From: Myxococcus llanfairpwllgwyngyllgogerychwyrndrobwllllantysiliogogogochensis | GTDB taxonomy: Bacteria; Myxococcota; Myxococcia; Myxococcales; Myxococcaceae | Assembly: GCF_006636215.1 (NCBI RefSeq) | Contig: NZ_VIFM01000073.1 | Coordinates: 1-44,225 of the forward strand | Direction: 5' to 3' | DNA: 44,225 bases | Shown: one piece after another, positions 7,301 through 17,803 of the stretch | How positions within the stretch are numbered: position 1 is the stretch's first letter | Layout: each line of letters begins with the position of its first letter | Made by a program: the position numbers and the translations under genes | The notes under the pieces: model-generated | The model's input: the letters and a program-made list of their open reading frames with translations, nothing else | Told to the model about the DNA's origin: nothing | Database searches by the model: none

Positions 7301-8685
7301 AGGAGAAGTTCGCCTACCTGCCGCGCCTGCTGCTCAACCGCTACATCAACAACTACGTTCAGCACGTGAGCCTGGCCAACCCGCCGAGGCCGCAGATGGA
7401 TGCCTCGCCCACCATCGCCAACGTGGACTTCGGGATTCCGGGCCAGCCCGCGTGGACCCCCCGGACCATCGAGTCGAAGACCGAAGGAGCCAAGACGGTG
7501 CTCGTCTCCGCGTCCGGCCGCAACAGCCCGGCCGTCTTCGCGCTCGACATCACCAACCCGGACGCCACCTACTTCCCGACACCGCTGTGGGAGTTCAACC
7601 TGGCCGACTCCACCATTCTCAACTTCTTCACCAACGCGGCGAACAACAATGCGGCCGTGCAGCTCCCGGACGGCACGGGTTCGCGCCACGCGCCCTCCGT
7701 GGCGCGGCTGAGCTGGGGGTCCGGCACCGAAGGCGTGTGGACCGCCATCGTCGGCACCGACTACAACCCCTCGGCGAGCCGCGCCGGTGCGCTCTATCTG
7801 CTCAACATGAAGACCGGCCAGCCGCTCAACTTCGGCAACGGCGCCAGCGGCCAGTATGCCGGTGTCATCACCCTGGATGACGGCTCTGGCGTCGCTGCGG
7901 AGAGCGCGCTGGTGGACCTGAACCGGGATGGCAACTACGACGTCATCTACGTGCCAACCACGGCGGGCAATGTGTACCGCATCAACCTGGAGGACATCTC
8001 CACGGCCCGGCGCGCGGGTCGAAAGGTCGAGACGTGCAAGGTGGCCAGCGCGTCGGTGGCGGCCACCGACGACACGTCGGCGAACAACCCCGCCAACACG
8101 GCCCACTTCCAGCAGATCTATTCCAACATCGCGGTGAGGGTGGTGCGAGACGCCGCGGAGCCAGTGGTGCGCTTCTATTTCGGCACCGCCGACAACCCGG
8201 ATGAATACGGAGACGGACCGGCGAACAAGGCCGGCTACCGCTACCACCTGATGGCCTTCGAGGACACGGACCCGGACGGCTCCGAGGCGTGCGAGCTGCT
8301 CGAGCCCCTGTGGATGGAGCCGCTGGACCCCGGTCAGGCCGTGTGGGGCGGCGTGTCGCTCAGCGGAGACAAGGTGTACGCCACCACCGCCGTGGGCGCG
8401 TCCGCGGACCTGTGCAACCTGAGCGAGACGGACAGCGGAAAGTTCTATCAAGCGTCGCAGGTACCCGACGCGAACGGAGAGGTGGGCCTGGCCGGCACCT
8501 CCCTGGAAGGCCATGGCGTGAGCGCGCCGGTGGTGCATGACCAACATCTGTTCGTCCTGACCGCCACCGGTCAGATGAAGATGGTTGGCGACGACAAGTG
8601 GAACAACGGCGCGGCGAACCCGGGCGCCACGCGCTCGCGCATCCTCGTGTATGACCCGATTCCGGACGGGAGGCTGCCGCGATGA
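4363..8685 (+). CDS. pilY1: Type IVa pilus tip/assembly protein PilY1
   Basis: A 1440-residue secreted protein with a signal peptide ending near ALAQQ. The N-terminal half is unlike the classic von Willebrand A-type PilY1 and carries several calcium-type loops. Residues 132-143 are a canonical EF-hand loop (D132, N134, N136, G137, D140, E143). Acidic stretches follow near 288-300 and 415-427 (CNRDNPDGDPDDAC). A DUF4114-like motif lies at 497-524 (FEDIPGGGDRDFNDVVF). The C-terminal half (about 850-1440) is the PilY1 beta-propeller (TLAYVGTMNGFLHAFESG) with the conserved calcium loop D1185-L-N-R-D1189-G-N-Y-D1193. PilY1 is needed for pilus extension and is thought to sit at the tip as an adhesin. 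The start overlaps the tfcP stop (TAATG), and the stop overlaps pilV (ATGA). Confidence 0.9.
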   Translation: MHTLIQSLAVLLVLATSSALAQQATNLCESHLDQDRQAGFKGPGSGYGSMSGGTNPNKDPILIRNPGTTNAYLQLNTNQVELNAEQIAFPFDQRVTISYVFESAGASHALGYLYLDDAINEGYVNAAGDLLDANANGILDLHEALFNVQSTDSADKYVGPRTGGGNPDRRCTTTFTDLSGKTYYEPEIAMRADCLATYAHLTGANRIADARPGQTGNLMTTEAVGRLHGNGNAAADDYSDKGLFPRIPNLLEPKDVANGGEGIGQMVFLLADDDNGLTTYGNLAPVTDIEPNGDDGVPDYDVSRYDNRGVVRGTNPDPGLTTNDRTVDLGEIKGGRELVFFLVVYYSSGHSPGPNGNGTVFPCLKQDANGKCLLHLRSPISVFFSKAAWNLDQNGEDNNVVAARNIGCPYEAGCNRDNPDGDPDDACSVAGATPPQRLCGWLDGPKTQVGTSLHRLRTEATYNFLDMPMERVVVTRPSGTTRNPMPHVIVGAPSTDRYRWILGFEDIPGGGDRDFNDVVFVINKVNGGVVNSGDMSGGNTTDGDISPQFAEDFLITRVRFTREDDVLPAPPRSSPSCRTVGTSCWTEKSANACSRPNSPPPTIQYSIAVDCNICTSGANATCTPNLTPQWIPVQFDTPTQRTKELDMLELGFTGSQLCWKVNITSPNEDCVPVINNVNVGYQAVRAGSYSRSSPSTVGNAIVWGVNETPGKAWGKNWPGDGLPEAAVRAYDGRKDFSVRGRLYFRSLYDPEVPTVTKVVQRWDAGRVMAMSFRGSDNPLNRTLITMASNGDRTTISDQLDDDASTSPLFPDSLCDVYANGRYVYDLNFDDKCGTPSITLPLSKRITDETNDRNFLREWIYGWEDRHGPGPSNVKRPWAMGGINLSTVAIAVPPYLDTWFQNARASERDDYRRNFMERLKNRPTLAYVGTMNGFLHAFESGEFRNSAEDECADGFQLRGYFNPTGAACVDPVTPRNYGSGEEKFAYLPRLLLNRYINNYVQHVSLANPPRPQMDASPTIANVDFGIPGQPAWTPRTIESKTEGAKTVLVSASGRNSPAVFALDITNPDATYFPTPLWEFNLADSTILNFFTNAANNNAAVQLPDGTGSRHAPSVARLSWGSGTEGVWTAIVGTDYNPSASRAGALYLLNMKTGQPLNFGNGASGQYAGVITLDDGSGVAAESALVDLNRDGNYDVIYVPTTAGNVYRINLEDISTARRAGRKVETCKVASASVAATDDTSANNPANTAHFQQIYSNIAVRVVRDAAEPVVRFYFGTADNPDEYGDGPANKAGYRYHLMAFEDTDPDGSEACELLEPLWMEPLDPGQAVWGGVSLSGDKVYATTAVGASADLCNLSETDSGKFYQASQVPDANGEVGLAGTSLEGHGVSAPVVHDQHLFVLTATGQMKMVGDDKWNNGAANPGATRSRILVYDPIPDGRLPR

Positions 8686-9212
8686 GGTACGGGCTGTCAC
8701 GCGCCTCCCGGGGCGTCACGCTCCTGGAGGTGATGGCGACGATGGCGGTGATGTTGTTGGGCGTGGCGGCGGTGATGACGCTGGTGACTCACATCAGCAC
8801 CTCCAACCGCCGCACTCTTACTGCCACCCAGGCGCAGCTCATCGCCGAGCGCAGGCTGGAGAACATCGCCTCCATGGGGTGCTCGGCGGAGCCGCCCTGC
8901 TCCAATCTGGCGGGGCTGGACAACCAGCGCACGAAGATGTGGCAGACAGCCCAGGGGGACCTGCTGACGGTCGCACCCGCCGCGGGCGTGGTGGCGCGCG
9001 AGTACGAGGTGGCGGTGGACGTCGACTACAGCAGGGTCCCGGGCTCCATCGAAGGGGGCTCCCGGGGCTCTCCGGATATCGCGCGCGACCTGGTCCCGGG
9101 TCAGGCGGGCTCGATTGGAAACCTGGTCAACGTGCGCGTCTCCGTGAGCTGGCTCGAGCCGGGGCGCACGGGGCGACAGGTGGTGGTCATGCAGACAAGG
9201 GTGGCACCATGA
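8682..9212 (+). CDS. pilV: Type IVa minor pilin PilV
   Basis: A 176-residue prepilin with a class III signal: a short basic leader, cleavage predicted after Gly11 (SRG/VTLLEVMATMAVML), Glu at +5 and a 20-residue hydrophobic helix. Two Cys (C72 and C77 region, GCSAEPPC) lie after the helix. The globular part is about 120 residues, usual for PilV. Translation is probably coupled to pilY1 (ATGA overlap) and pilW (stop TGA overlaps its ATG). With PilW, PilX and FimU it should form the complex that primes pilus assembly and holds PilY1 at the tip. The PilV label rests on position and the TLLEVM(A/I) start more than on the divergent C-terminal region. Confidence 0.85.
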   Translation: MRYGLSRASRGVTLLEVMATMAVMLLGVAAVMTLVTHISTSNRRTLTATQAQLIAERRLENIASMGCSAEPPCSNLAGLDNQRTKMWQTAQGDLLTVAPAAGVVAREYEVAVDVDYSRVPGSIEGGSRGSPDIARDLVPGQAGSIGNLVNVRVSVSWLEPGRTGRQVVVMQTRVAP

Positions 9213-10390
9213 GCAGGGATGAATCCCGGGGCTTCACGCTCCTGGAGGTGATGATTGCCAGCGCGCTGGGAGTCGTCGTGCTGGGCATCGGGCTGGTGGC
9301 GGGGATGCAGATGCAGCGGCGCGCCGTCTTCGAGGAACAGACGATGGTCGCGCAGGTCACCGGGCGCGCGGTGAAGGAGCTGCTCGCCGGAGACGTGACA
9401 CGCGCGGGCCTGGGCATGGGCAACGCGCCCATCACCTTCTCCGAGGGCGACAATCGCTTCGCCATCCAAGTGTGGGACGAGCCAGACATGCAGGTCGCGC
9501 TCGCGCCGGTCTTCACGGCGGACCCCACCTTCCGGCTTCCGCCCGCGGGCACGCCCTATGCCGACATGCGCTCGGATGTGCTGCAGCTCTACTGGGGCGA
9601 CCCTCGCTCCCTCGTCGTCATGGCGCCGTGTGGTGGTGGGTCGGGCCCCATTCGAGAGGGCAACTCCTCCACGTTCTGCACGGGGGACAATCCGCCCACC
9701 AACCTGCAACCACCGGCCGGGCAACGGACGCCAGCCATCCTCGTGAACCCGACGGGCAACGTCGCGTGTCACATCCAGGTCACCCAGGTGCAGCAGGCGG
9801 CCGACCGCATCAACGCCAACCCCGGTAACAACAACAACGCCATCAACACGGGCCCCTGCAGTGACCAAACCAGCGACATCTGGAAGAGCGATGGGTGGCT
9901 CGTCATGCGCACGGTGGGGGCCGCCTACCGGGTGAACTGGGCGGGCAACATCCCCACGCTCGAGTACCTTGCGCCAGGGACCGCGACGTGGGTGGCGGTC
10001 AGCCGCGATGTGGAGCAGATGAAGATTCGTCAGGCCGTCATCGACCTGGCGGCACCGAACGCGGCCTACCGCTGGTTCCCGGATGCCGCCGCCGCCCGGC
10101 CCACCATCGAGGCGTGTACGTTGGCCGCTGGCGCTTTGTGCCAGGCGGACTCCGGCCCGCCGGGCAATGCCCCCGCATCCGACACGGAGCTGCGCAGCCT
10201 GCTGCGGCAGCGGGTGCGCGCGGTCGAAATCTCGCTCGTCATCCGCACACGGCGCTCGGACCAGAACCTCGTGAAGCCCAACGAGACGGAGGAGAACTTC
10301 CCGTTGGATGGCTTCAAGCGGCGGACCTTCACCTTCCAGGTGGCGCCGAGAAACTTCGTGTCAGCGGGCTTGCTGCCCGCGGGGATGTGA
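9209..10390 (+). CDS. pilW: Type IVa minor pilin PilW
   Basis: A 393-residue prepilin. I chose ATG 9209, which overlaps the pilV stop (ATGA). It places the class III leader MSRDESRG directly before FTLLEVMIASALGVVVLGIGL, with cleavage after Gly8 and Glu at +5; a longer in-frame extension upstream lies inside pilY1/pilV and has no leader. PilW proteins are the largest of the PilV/W/X/FimU set, which fits. The globular part has Cys near CGGGSG, CTGDN, CHIQV, CSDQ, CTLAAGALC, so disulfides are likely outside the cytoplasm. It is expected to take part in the minor-pilin priming complex. Confidence 0.85.
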   Translation: MSRDESRGFTLLEVMIASALGVVVLGIGLVAGMQMQRRAVFEEQTMVAQVTGRAVKELLAGDVTRAGLGMGNAPITFSEGDNRFAIQVWDEPDMQVALAPVFTADPTFRLPPAGTPYADMRSDVLQLYWGDPRSLVVMAPCGGGSGPIREGNSSTFCTGDNPPTNLQPPAGQRTPAILVNPTGNVACHIQVTQVQQAADRINANPGNNNNAINTGPCSDQTSDIWKSDGWLVMRTVGAAYRVNWAGNIPTLEYLAPGTATWVAVSRDVEQMKIRQAVIDLAAPNAAYRWFPDAAAARPTIEACTLAAGALCQADSGPPGNAPASDTELRSLLRQRVRAVEISLVIRTRRSDQNLVKPNETEENFPLDGFKRRTFTFQVAPRNFVSAGLLPAGM

Positions 10391-10391
10391 G

Positions 10392-11051
10392 ATGCGTACG
10401 CGGGGAATGACGTTGCTGGAGTTGATGACAGCGCTGGCCGTGGTGGCCCTGATGCTGTCCATGGCCCTGGTGGGCATTCAACGGCCCATCGAGGGGCAGC
10501 GCGAGGCGGCGGCCACCCGGGAGCTGTGGTCCTCCGCGCTCCGCGCCCGGCAACGGGCGCTGGCCACCAACCAGCCCGTGCGTTTCGTGGTGGAGCCGAA
10601 CGTGACGCTGCCAGACGGCAGCCAGCGGACGGTGGCACGCTGGGAGCGACTGAAGTGCGAAAACGACTGGGACAACAACACGTGCCCCGTGGCCGCGTGT
10701 GTGAACACCACCTGCCGCGCCAACTCCGACTGCTGCGACGAAGTGGGGCCGGACATCGTCATCCCGGAGACGATGAGCGCGCAGGCGATTCACGGCCTCT
10801 GCTACCTGCCTGGCGTGGGCCGCGCGGTGAAGCCCGTGGCCCCCGCGACACTGCTAGGCTGCATGCAGGGACAGCTCGACAACGCGGCCGCGCTGACGGC
10901 TGCGGCACCGGGCAACCTCCGTTTCACCTTCACCTCCGGTCGCGCGCGCAGCCTGCTCATGGTGGAGCCGCTGACGGGGCTGGCGAACGTCCTCGACTGC
11001 GACTCCAAGCTGGCCGACGACCGCCCCGTTGCCGAGTGCGCGGCCCTCTGA
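10392..11051 (+). CDS. fimU: FimU/GspH-type minor pilin
   Basis: A 219-residue prepilin. ATG 10392 follows the pilW stop by 1 nt and gives a minimal leader MRTRG before MTLLELMTALAVVALMLSMAL (cleavage after Gly5, Glu at +5). A GspH/FimT-like body follows (REAAATRELWSSALRARQRALATNQPVRFVVEP), where the helix runs into a segment of small-pilin type that usually contacts the growing pilus. Cys-rich loops (CPVAACVNTTC, CCDE) suggest disulfides. It is the last gene of the sigma-54 pilus operon, ending at a hairpin shared with convergent ileS. FimU usually couples the minor-pilin complex to the major pilin. FimT is an alternative name for the same family. Confidence 0.8.
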   Translation: MRTRGMTLLELMTALAVVALMLSMALVGIQRPIEGQREAAATRELWSSALRARQRALATNQPVRFVVEPNVTLPDGSQRTVARWERLKCENDWDNNTCPVAACVNTTCRANSDCCDEVGPDIVIPETMSAQAIHGLCYLPGVGRAVKPVAPATLLGCMQGQLDNAAALTAAAPGNLRFTFTSGRARSLLMVEPLTGLANVLDCDSKLADDRPVAECAAL

Positions 11052-11123
11052 ACCCCCTCAACGCCACGGACTCAGGCCCGTTTCCCTCGAAACCTCGCGG
11101 GCCCTGCTGACGCGGAAGACACG

Positions 11124-11157
11124 ACGGGCTCGCACCTCGTAAGAGCTGCGAGCCCGT
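11124..11157. terminator. Bidirectional hairpin between fimU and ileS
   Basis: An 11-bp perfect stem, ACGGGCTCGCA (11124-11134) with TGCGAGCCCGT (11147-11157), and a 12-nt loop sit in the 126-bp gap between convergent fimU and ileS. No T-run follows on either strand. Position and symmetry suggest it serves both transcripts. Confidence 0.65.
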
Positions 11158-11177
11158 GGACGTTCCGGACAGGTGGC

Positions 11178-14078
<2,901 letters not shown>

Positions 14079-14113
14079 GTCGACAGCGCCCGTAACACGC
14101 TCGGTTCAGCGCT

Positions 14114-14806
14114 TCAATCACCCGCGGGCTTCGCGTCCTCGGGAGAAACGGTGCGCCGCACGATGATGACGGCCAGCCTGCCATCCTTGGCCGGGGTCAG
14201 CTTGAGCTGCATCTCATCCTGACTGGAGCGATACACCCGGGGCTCGACTTCCTCGAAGCCCGCCTGGGTCAGCTCGTTGCGGTAGAAGACCTCCACGTCC
14301 GCCGCCTTCGCGCTCACCGAGTAGACGAGCGTCCGCGCCCCCTCCATGTCCGTCTGCATCATCCCCACGCCCCCGGGATAGATGGGCGCGACGTTGGACT
14401 GCGGACGCGGCCCCTGTGACAGGTCCGCCTGTCCCAGGAACACCGTCGTCGTCCCGTCTGGATTGGGCTGGAGGATGGCCGTGTAGGAGACGAAGGCGCG
14501 CGTGTCGATGGCGGTAATCATCGGCTCGCGCAACAGCTGCGGCTGCCGCGACTCCGGCGGGACGTGCAGCCCCCACGACAGGAAGCGGTCCACCAGCGCC
14601 TGGAGGATGTCCTCCGGCCGCGCCTTGCTGCGCACCGCGCTGAGCTTCACCGGGACGCCGCTGGAGAGCACCGGCTGCGTCACCTCCACCACGCCCACCA
14701 CGCCAGGCACCTCCCACTTGAAGGGCGTGCGCTGGGCGGCTGCCTGTCCGGCGGACAGCAGCCCCCACACCAGCAGACCCCAGGCTCCGCTCCTCACGCG
14801 CGCCAT
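14114..14806 (-). CDS. Secreted protein of unknown function, Tad-like set
   Basis: A 230-residue protein with a Sec signal peptide (basic MARVR, hydrophobic core, cleavage near AAA/QRT). I recognise no family. The mature part has predicted beta strands (FKWEVPGVVGVVEVTQPV), a short helical segment (PEDILQALVDRFLSWGL), and strands towards the C terminus (RLAVIIVRRTV). There is no Cys in the mature part, unlike its neighbour. The ATG abuts the stop of the twin-CX3C gene (TAGATG), so the two are almost certainly translated from one message. Its place in a TadE/TadG gene set suggests a periplasmic or envelope role linked to that apparatus; this is inference from context only. Confidence 0.75.
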   Translation of the reverse strand: MARVRSGAWGLLVWGLLSAGQAAAQRTPFKWEVPGVVGVVEVTQPVLSSGVPVKLSAVRSKARPEDILQALVDRFLSWGLHVPPESRQPQLLREPMITAIDTRAFVSYTAILQPNPDGTTTVFLGQADLSQGPRPQSNVAPIYPGGVGMMQTDMEGARTLVYSVSAKAADVEVFYRNELTQAGFEEVEPRVYRSSQDEMQLKLTPAKDGRLAVIIVRRTVSPEDAKPAGD

Positions 14807-15118
14807 CTAACGGACCCGTCCGCTCTTGCCCTTGCGGGGCGACTCCAGGCCCTCCGGGTCCACGCAGCGCTCCGCGCACTCGTTGAACTTCTTGTCCTGC
14901 TTCTCCTGACAGCGGAGGGCGCAGGACTGGAAGGGCCCGGGCTTCGTGGGGTCGTCCGAGGGCGAGGGACACCGGTCCATGCACGAGCGCATGGTGGCGT
15001 CGGCCTTGGTGGTGCACTCCATGCTGCACTGGTTGCCATCCGCCAACGCCAGCTGAGCCATGAGCACGGCGCCCAGGCCCAGCATCCAGCGCCCACCCGA
15101 GAGGGACACGCGCGTCAT
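14807..15118 (-). CDS. Small secreted twin-CX3C protein (eight Cys)
   Basis: A 103-residue protein starting at ATG 15118, one base after the stop of the upstream TadE-like gene. The signal peptide is MTRVSLSGGRWMLGLGAVLM plus AQLALA. The mature part has exactly eight Cys in four CX3C motifs: 31-35, 46-50, 66-70 and 81-85. They form two units, each CX3C-X10-CX3C, joined by a Pro/Ser/Asp linker (51-65). The segments between the pairs are charged and helix-prone (TTKADATMRS; QEKQDKKFNE), predicting two disulfide-clamped helical hairpins. The tail is basic (PRKGKSGRVR). Twin CX3C hairpins resemble small Tim chaperones in spacing only; homology is not claimed. I know no bacterial family with this exact pattern. 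A longer in-frame start upstream would lie inside the TadE-like gene and lacks a signal peptide. Confidence 0.8.
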   Translation of the reverse strand: MTRVSLSGGRWMLGLGAVLMAQLALADGNQCSMECTTKADATMRSCMDRCPSPSDDPTKPGPFQSCALRCQEKQDKKFNECAERCVDPEGLESPRKGKSGRVR

Positions 15119-15119
15119 C

Positions 15120-16151
15120 TCAATCACAGTCCTTTCCCAGGAAGCAGCCGCCATTGCCGAAGCGCTCCAGGTGAGCCGCGCCATACGGGAACGTGGTGAC
15201 GCCGATGATGGAGCCCGGCGTCGTGGGCCATATGCGGGAGATGGGGTCCATGAGGGGCGGGGCCTGGATGAAGTTGACGACGTCCTCACCCGCCGCGCTC
15301 ATCCAGAAGGTCTTCTCCATCATGCCCAGGCCCACCATGGCGAGCGCCGTGGGAGGCAGCGGGTTCCAGAACAGCGTGGCCTGCGCCAGGTTGCTCGCGG
15401 CGGTGGGGATGGGCAGCGTCGTCGGCGCGTAGGTGGACCACACCGCCGCGTGCATGGGCGCGTTCGTGCAGGGGATGAGCTGGTCCTGCATCAAGATGTT
15501 GCAGGTGGCCGACTCCAGCGGGCCCGCGAGCCCCCAGTCATCCACGAGCATGGAGAAGCGGCCGTTGCAGGTGCCGCCCACCGCGCGGCCCACCGCGCAG
15601 ACCCGGAGGTTGGTGAGGGAGTTGTCCAGGTTTTGCTTCTGGTAGAGCGCGCCGTCCGAGGGGCCGTCAAGGAACGAGCTGGGAAAGCGCCAGGTGCTCA
15701 GCGTGGCCTGGGCGCCGCACGCCGTGCCGCCGTTGTCCCGGTAGACGAGCCGGGTGGGAATCGCGCCCGTCCAGCCCACGCCCACGTCCATGCCGCAGCG
15801 CACCTGCATGCCGGTGCCCTGCGTGAATACCTGGGTGATGCGGCCGGCGCCCGGAGCGGAGGACAGGCCCTTGAAGTCCGAGTAGCGCGCCTCGGCGTTC
15901 GCGGCGGCATCCCGCATGGAGTCCTCCGCGTCGTCATACGAGACGGGGATGGTGTGCATCTCCCCGTGCGTGCCATCCCACAGCGCGGAGACCGCGGCCT
16001 CCTGCACCTTCAGCGACAGGAAGCCCACCTCCGCGAAGTGGATGCCGAAGGCGATGATGGTGACGAACAGCGTGGTGCCGATGGCCGCTTCGAGCAGGGC
16101 CTGGCCCCGAGCGTTCCGGCGCTGACGACGAGAGCGGCGCGGTGTCATCAC
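15120..16151 (-). CDS. TadE-like pseudopilin-type protein (second copy)
   Basis: A 343-residue protein with a very basic start (MMTPRRSRRQRRNAR) and then GQALLEAAIGTTLFVTIIAFGI. This is the TadE signature: Gly-Gln, a conserved Glu and a single membrane helix. The rest is a roughly 300-residue extracytoplasmic domain with Cys scattered through it (CGMD, CGAQ, VCAVG, CNGR, CNILMQ, PCTNA, GCFLGKDC). It is longer than a typical TadE (about 150-200 aa). Its start overlaps the stop of the TadG-like gene (ATGA), and the twin-CX3C gene begins 1 nt after its own stop. TadE/F/G proteins act with Flp-type (Tad) pili or related secretion machines. No Tad ATPase, platform or secretin gene is in this window. 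Confidence 0.75.
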   Translation of the reverse strand: MMTPRRSRRQRRNARGQALLEAAIGTTLFVTIIAFGIHFAEVGFLSLKVQEAAVSALWDGTHGEMHTIPVSYDDAEDSMRDAAANAEARYSDFKGLSSAPGAGRITQVFTQGTGMQVRCGMDVGVGWTGAIPTRLVYRDNGGTACGAQATLSTWRFPSSFLDGPSDGALYQKQNLDNSLTNLRVCAVGRAVGGTCNGRFSMLVDDWGLAGPLESATCNILMQDQLIPCTNAPMHAAVWSTYAPTTLPIPTAASNLAQATLFWNPLPPTALAMVGLGMMEKTFWMSAAGEDVVNFIQAPPLMDPISRIWPTTPGSIIGVTTFPYGAAHLERFGNGGCFLGKDCD

Positions 16152-17803
16152 TGAAGCCCCTTGAAGCCCGCGTTGCGCAGCTCCTGGAAGGTCTGCGCCG
16201 CGACGGGCGAGCTGATTCCCAACGTCCCGATGGCGTCGCGCACGCCATTGTTGTCGATGTCCGCGCCCACGAGCGTGGCGCGCCAGTACGGATTGAGCAG
16301 GTTGGGCGGCTCGCTCCAGTGGTGGAAGCCCAGGCTCTCACCGCGGTGGTAGTAGGCGATGCCCGTGGACAGCGCCGTCTGCGTGCTGTTGGGCGTGCCA
16401 TCCGCCAGGTTGAAGCTGGTCGCGTCGTACACGTTGCCCGCGCTTCCGGACTCGAAGCGGTAGCGGAAGGACAGGTCCCACGGGTCCAGCTTGCGCGCCA
16501 TCAAGTCTCTCTGGACGACGGCGAAGTTCTTCGGCTGGCCGTAGTTGTTGCCCTCGCCGTTGAGCAGCAGCGTGAGGTTGTAGTCCAGGAACGGCGGCCA
16601 GATGCCAGGGCACGACGAGGGCCCACCCAGGCAGGGCGCCAGCATGTGATTGAAGGGGCCACCGGCATCAGCACCGCCCGTCCACCTGTGCTCGGGCCGG
16701 GGCATGAAGCCCCCCGACGACACCAGGGACGCCGTGGTCGACTGGGTCCCCGCGACGCTCGCGGGACAGGCGACGGGGTTTCCGCCATGCAGCAGGTGGT
16801 TGTACATCCAGCCGATGCGGCCCTGCTCATCTCCCGTGAGCGCGGGAGCATAGGGAGGCAGCAGCGGCACCTTCCGCCCCGGCTTGCCGAAGTACGTCGT
16901 CCCGTTGGTGGTGGGCAGCACCGTCACATCGTCCGGAAGCCAGATGACGAAGTCCAGGTTGGCCTGGTGCGCGGTGTAGTCCCCCAGTCGCCACTGGCGG
17001 TGGGTGACGAAGTGGAAGCCGCGGCTGCCCATGGCCGCGTTGACGGCGTGCGCGACGGTGAGCGGCAAATCACAGACGGCGCCGTCGTCCGTGCAGGCGA
17101 TGCCGCCACTCAGCTCGCCCTCGTTGACGCCGCCGATGTCGGGCACCCTCCAGGCGGAGTCCCCCACGAACTTCCCCGGACCCTCGATGTTGCGCAGAAT
17201 CCTGTTCGTGAAGTGCTGGCTCCCCAGGGCGTCGCGCAGGTCGCGGTAGTTGTCCTGCTGCGCGACGTAGAACGCTCCCTGCGCGATTTGGTGCGCGAGA
17301 ATCTGGAGGTTCACCATGAAGTCCATGGACTGGAACACGGCCTCCACGCGCGCCTGCTCGATGCGCAATTGCGTCTGGAGCATCCCCAGGTCGGACACGC
17401 CCTGGCGCCCGCAGCGGCACTTCTCCCGACACCACGAGCTCTTCGCGGCGCAGGGACAGCCGGTGGCCATGGCCAGCTGGTAGGGCTTCTTGCCAATGCC
17501 GAAGCCCGTGTTGGCCGCGTTGAGCTGCGCGCGGTAGAGGCTGGCCCAGCTCACCAGGCTGGTGGCGCCCGCCTGCGCCACCGCGTGGCCAATCTGCGCG
17601 CGGTTCATCACCGCGATGTTGTTGAAGGTGCGCGCGGTGGCCACCGCGTTGGAGTAGGCCGCCGCGTCCGCCACCGTCTGCAGTTCGATGCGCTCACGCA
17701 CCTTCATGGAGAAGGAGAGCGTCATGGTGACCATGAGCACCATCAACAAGGTGCCCAGCACGAACAGCACCAGCGTCTGACCGCGAGACAGGGAGCGCTT
17801 CAT
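16148..17803 (-). CDS. TadG-like protein
   Basis: A 551-residue protein with the Tad E/G-like N-terminal pattern: MKRSLSRGQTLVLFVLGTLL, a single membrane helix, then RERIELQTVADAAAYSNAVATA, the ELQ-ADAAA hallmark. A long extracytoplasmic part follows, including a dense cysteine cluster near residues 112-127 (GCPC, WCREKC, CRCG). That cluster contains a CX3C motif similar to those in the small protein encoded two genes later. TadG proteins are thought to be envelope-spanning helpers of Flp/Tad pili. The start overlaps the upstream TadE-like stop (ATGA). No von Willebrand A motif (DxSxS) was seen, so it is TadG-like by N terminus only. Confidence 0.75.
   Translation of the reverse strand: MKRSLSRGQTLVLFVLGTLLMVLMVTMTLSFSMKVRERIELQTVADAAAYSNAVATARTFNNIAVMNRAQIGHAVAQAGATSLVSWASLYRAQLNAANTGFGIGKKPYQLAMATGCPCAAKSSWCREKCRCGRQGVSDLGMLQTQLRIEQARVEAVFQSMDFMVNLQILAHQIAQGAFYVAQQDNYRDLRDALGSQHFTNRILRNIEGPGKFVGDSAWRVPDIGGVNEGELSGGIACTDDGAVCDLPLTVAHAVNAAMGSRGFHFVTHRQWRLGDYTAHQANLDFVIWLPDDVTVLPTTNGTTYFGKPGRKVPLLPPYAPALTGDEQGRIGWMYNHLLHGGNPVACPASVAGTQSTTASLVSSGGFMPRPEHRWTGGADAGGPFNHMLAPCLGGPSSCPGIWPPFLDYNLTLLLNGEGNNYGQPKNFAVVQRDLMARKLDPWDLSFRYRFESGSAGNVYDATSFNLADGTPNSTQTALSTGIAYYHRGESLGFHHWSEPPNLLNPYWRATLVGADIDNNGVRDAIGTLGISSPVAAQTFQELRNAGFKGLQ

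Noticed and set aside
5794..8700. Long open frame on the - strand opposite pilY1
   Set aside because: It is a GC-skew shadow: Arg/Val/Gly/His-rich translation with no domain, fully overlapping a well-supported PilY1 gene.
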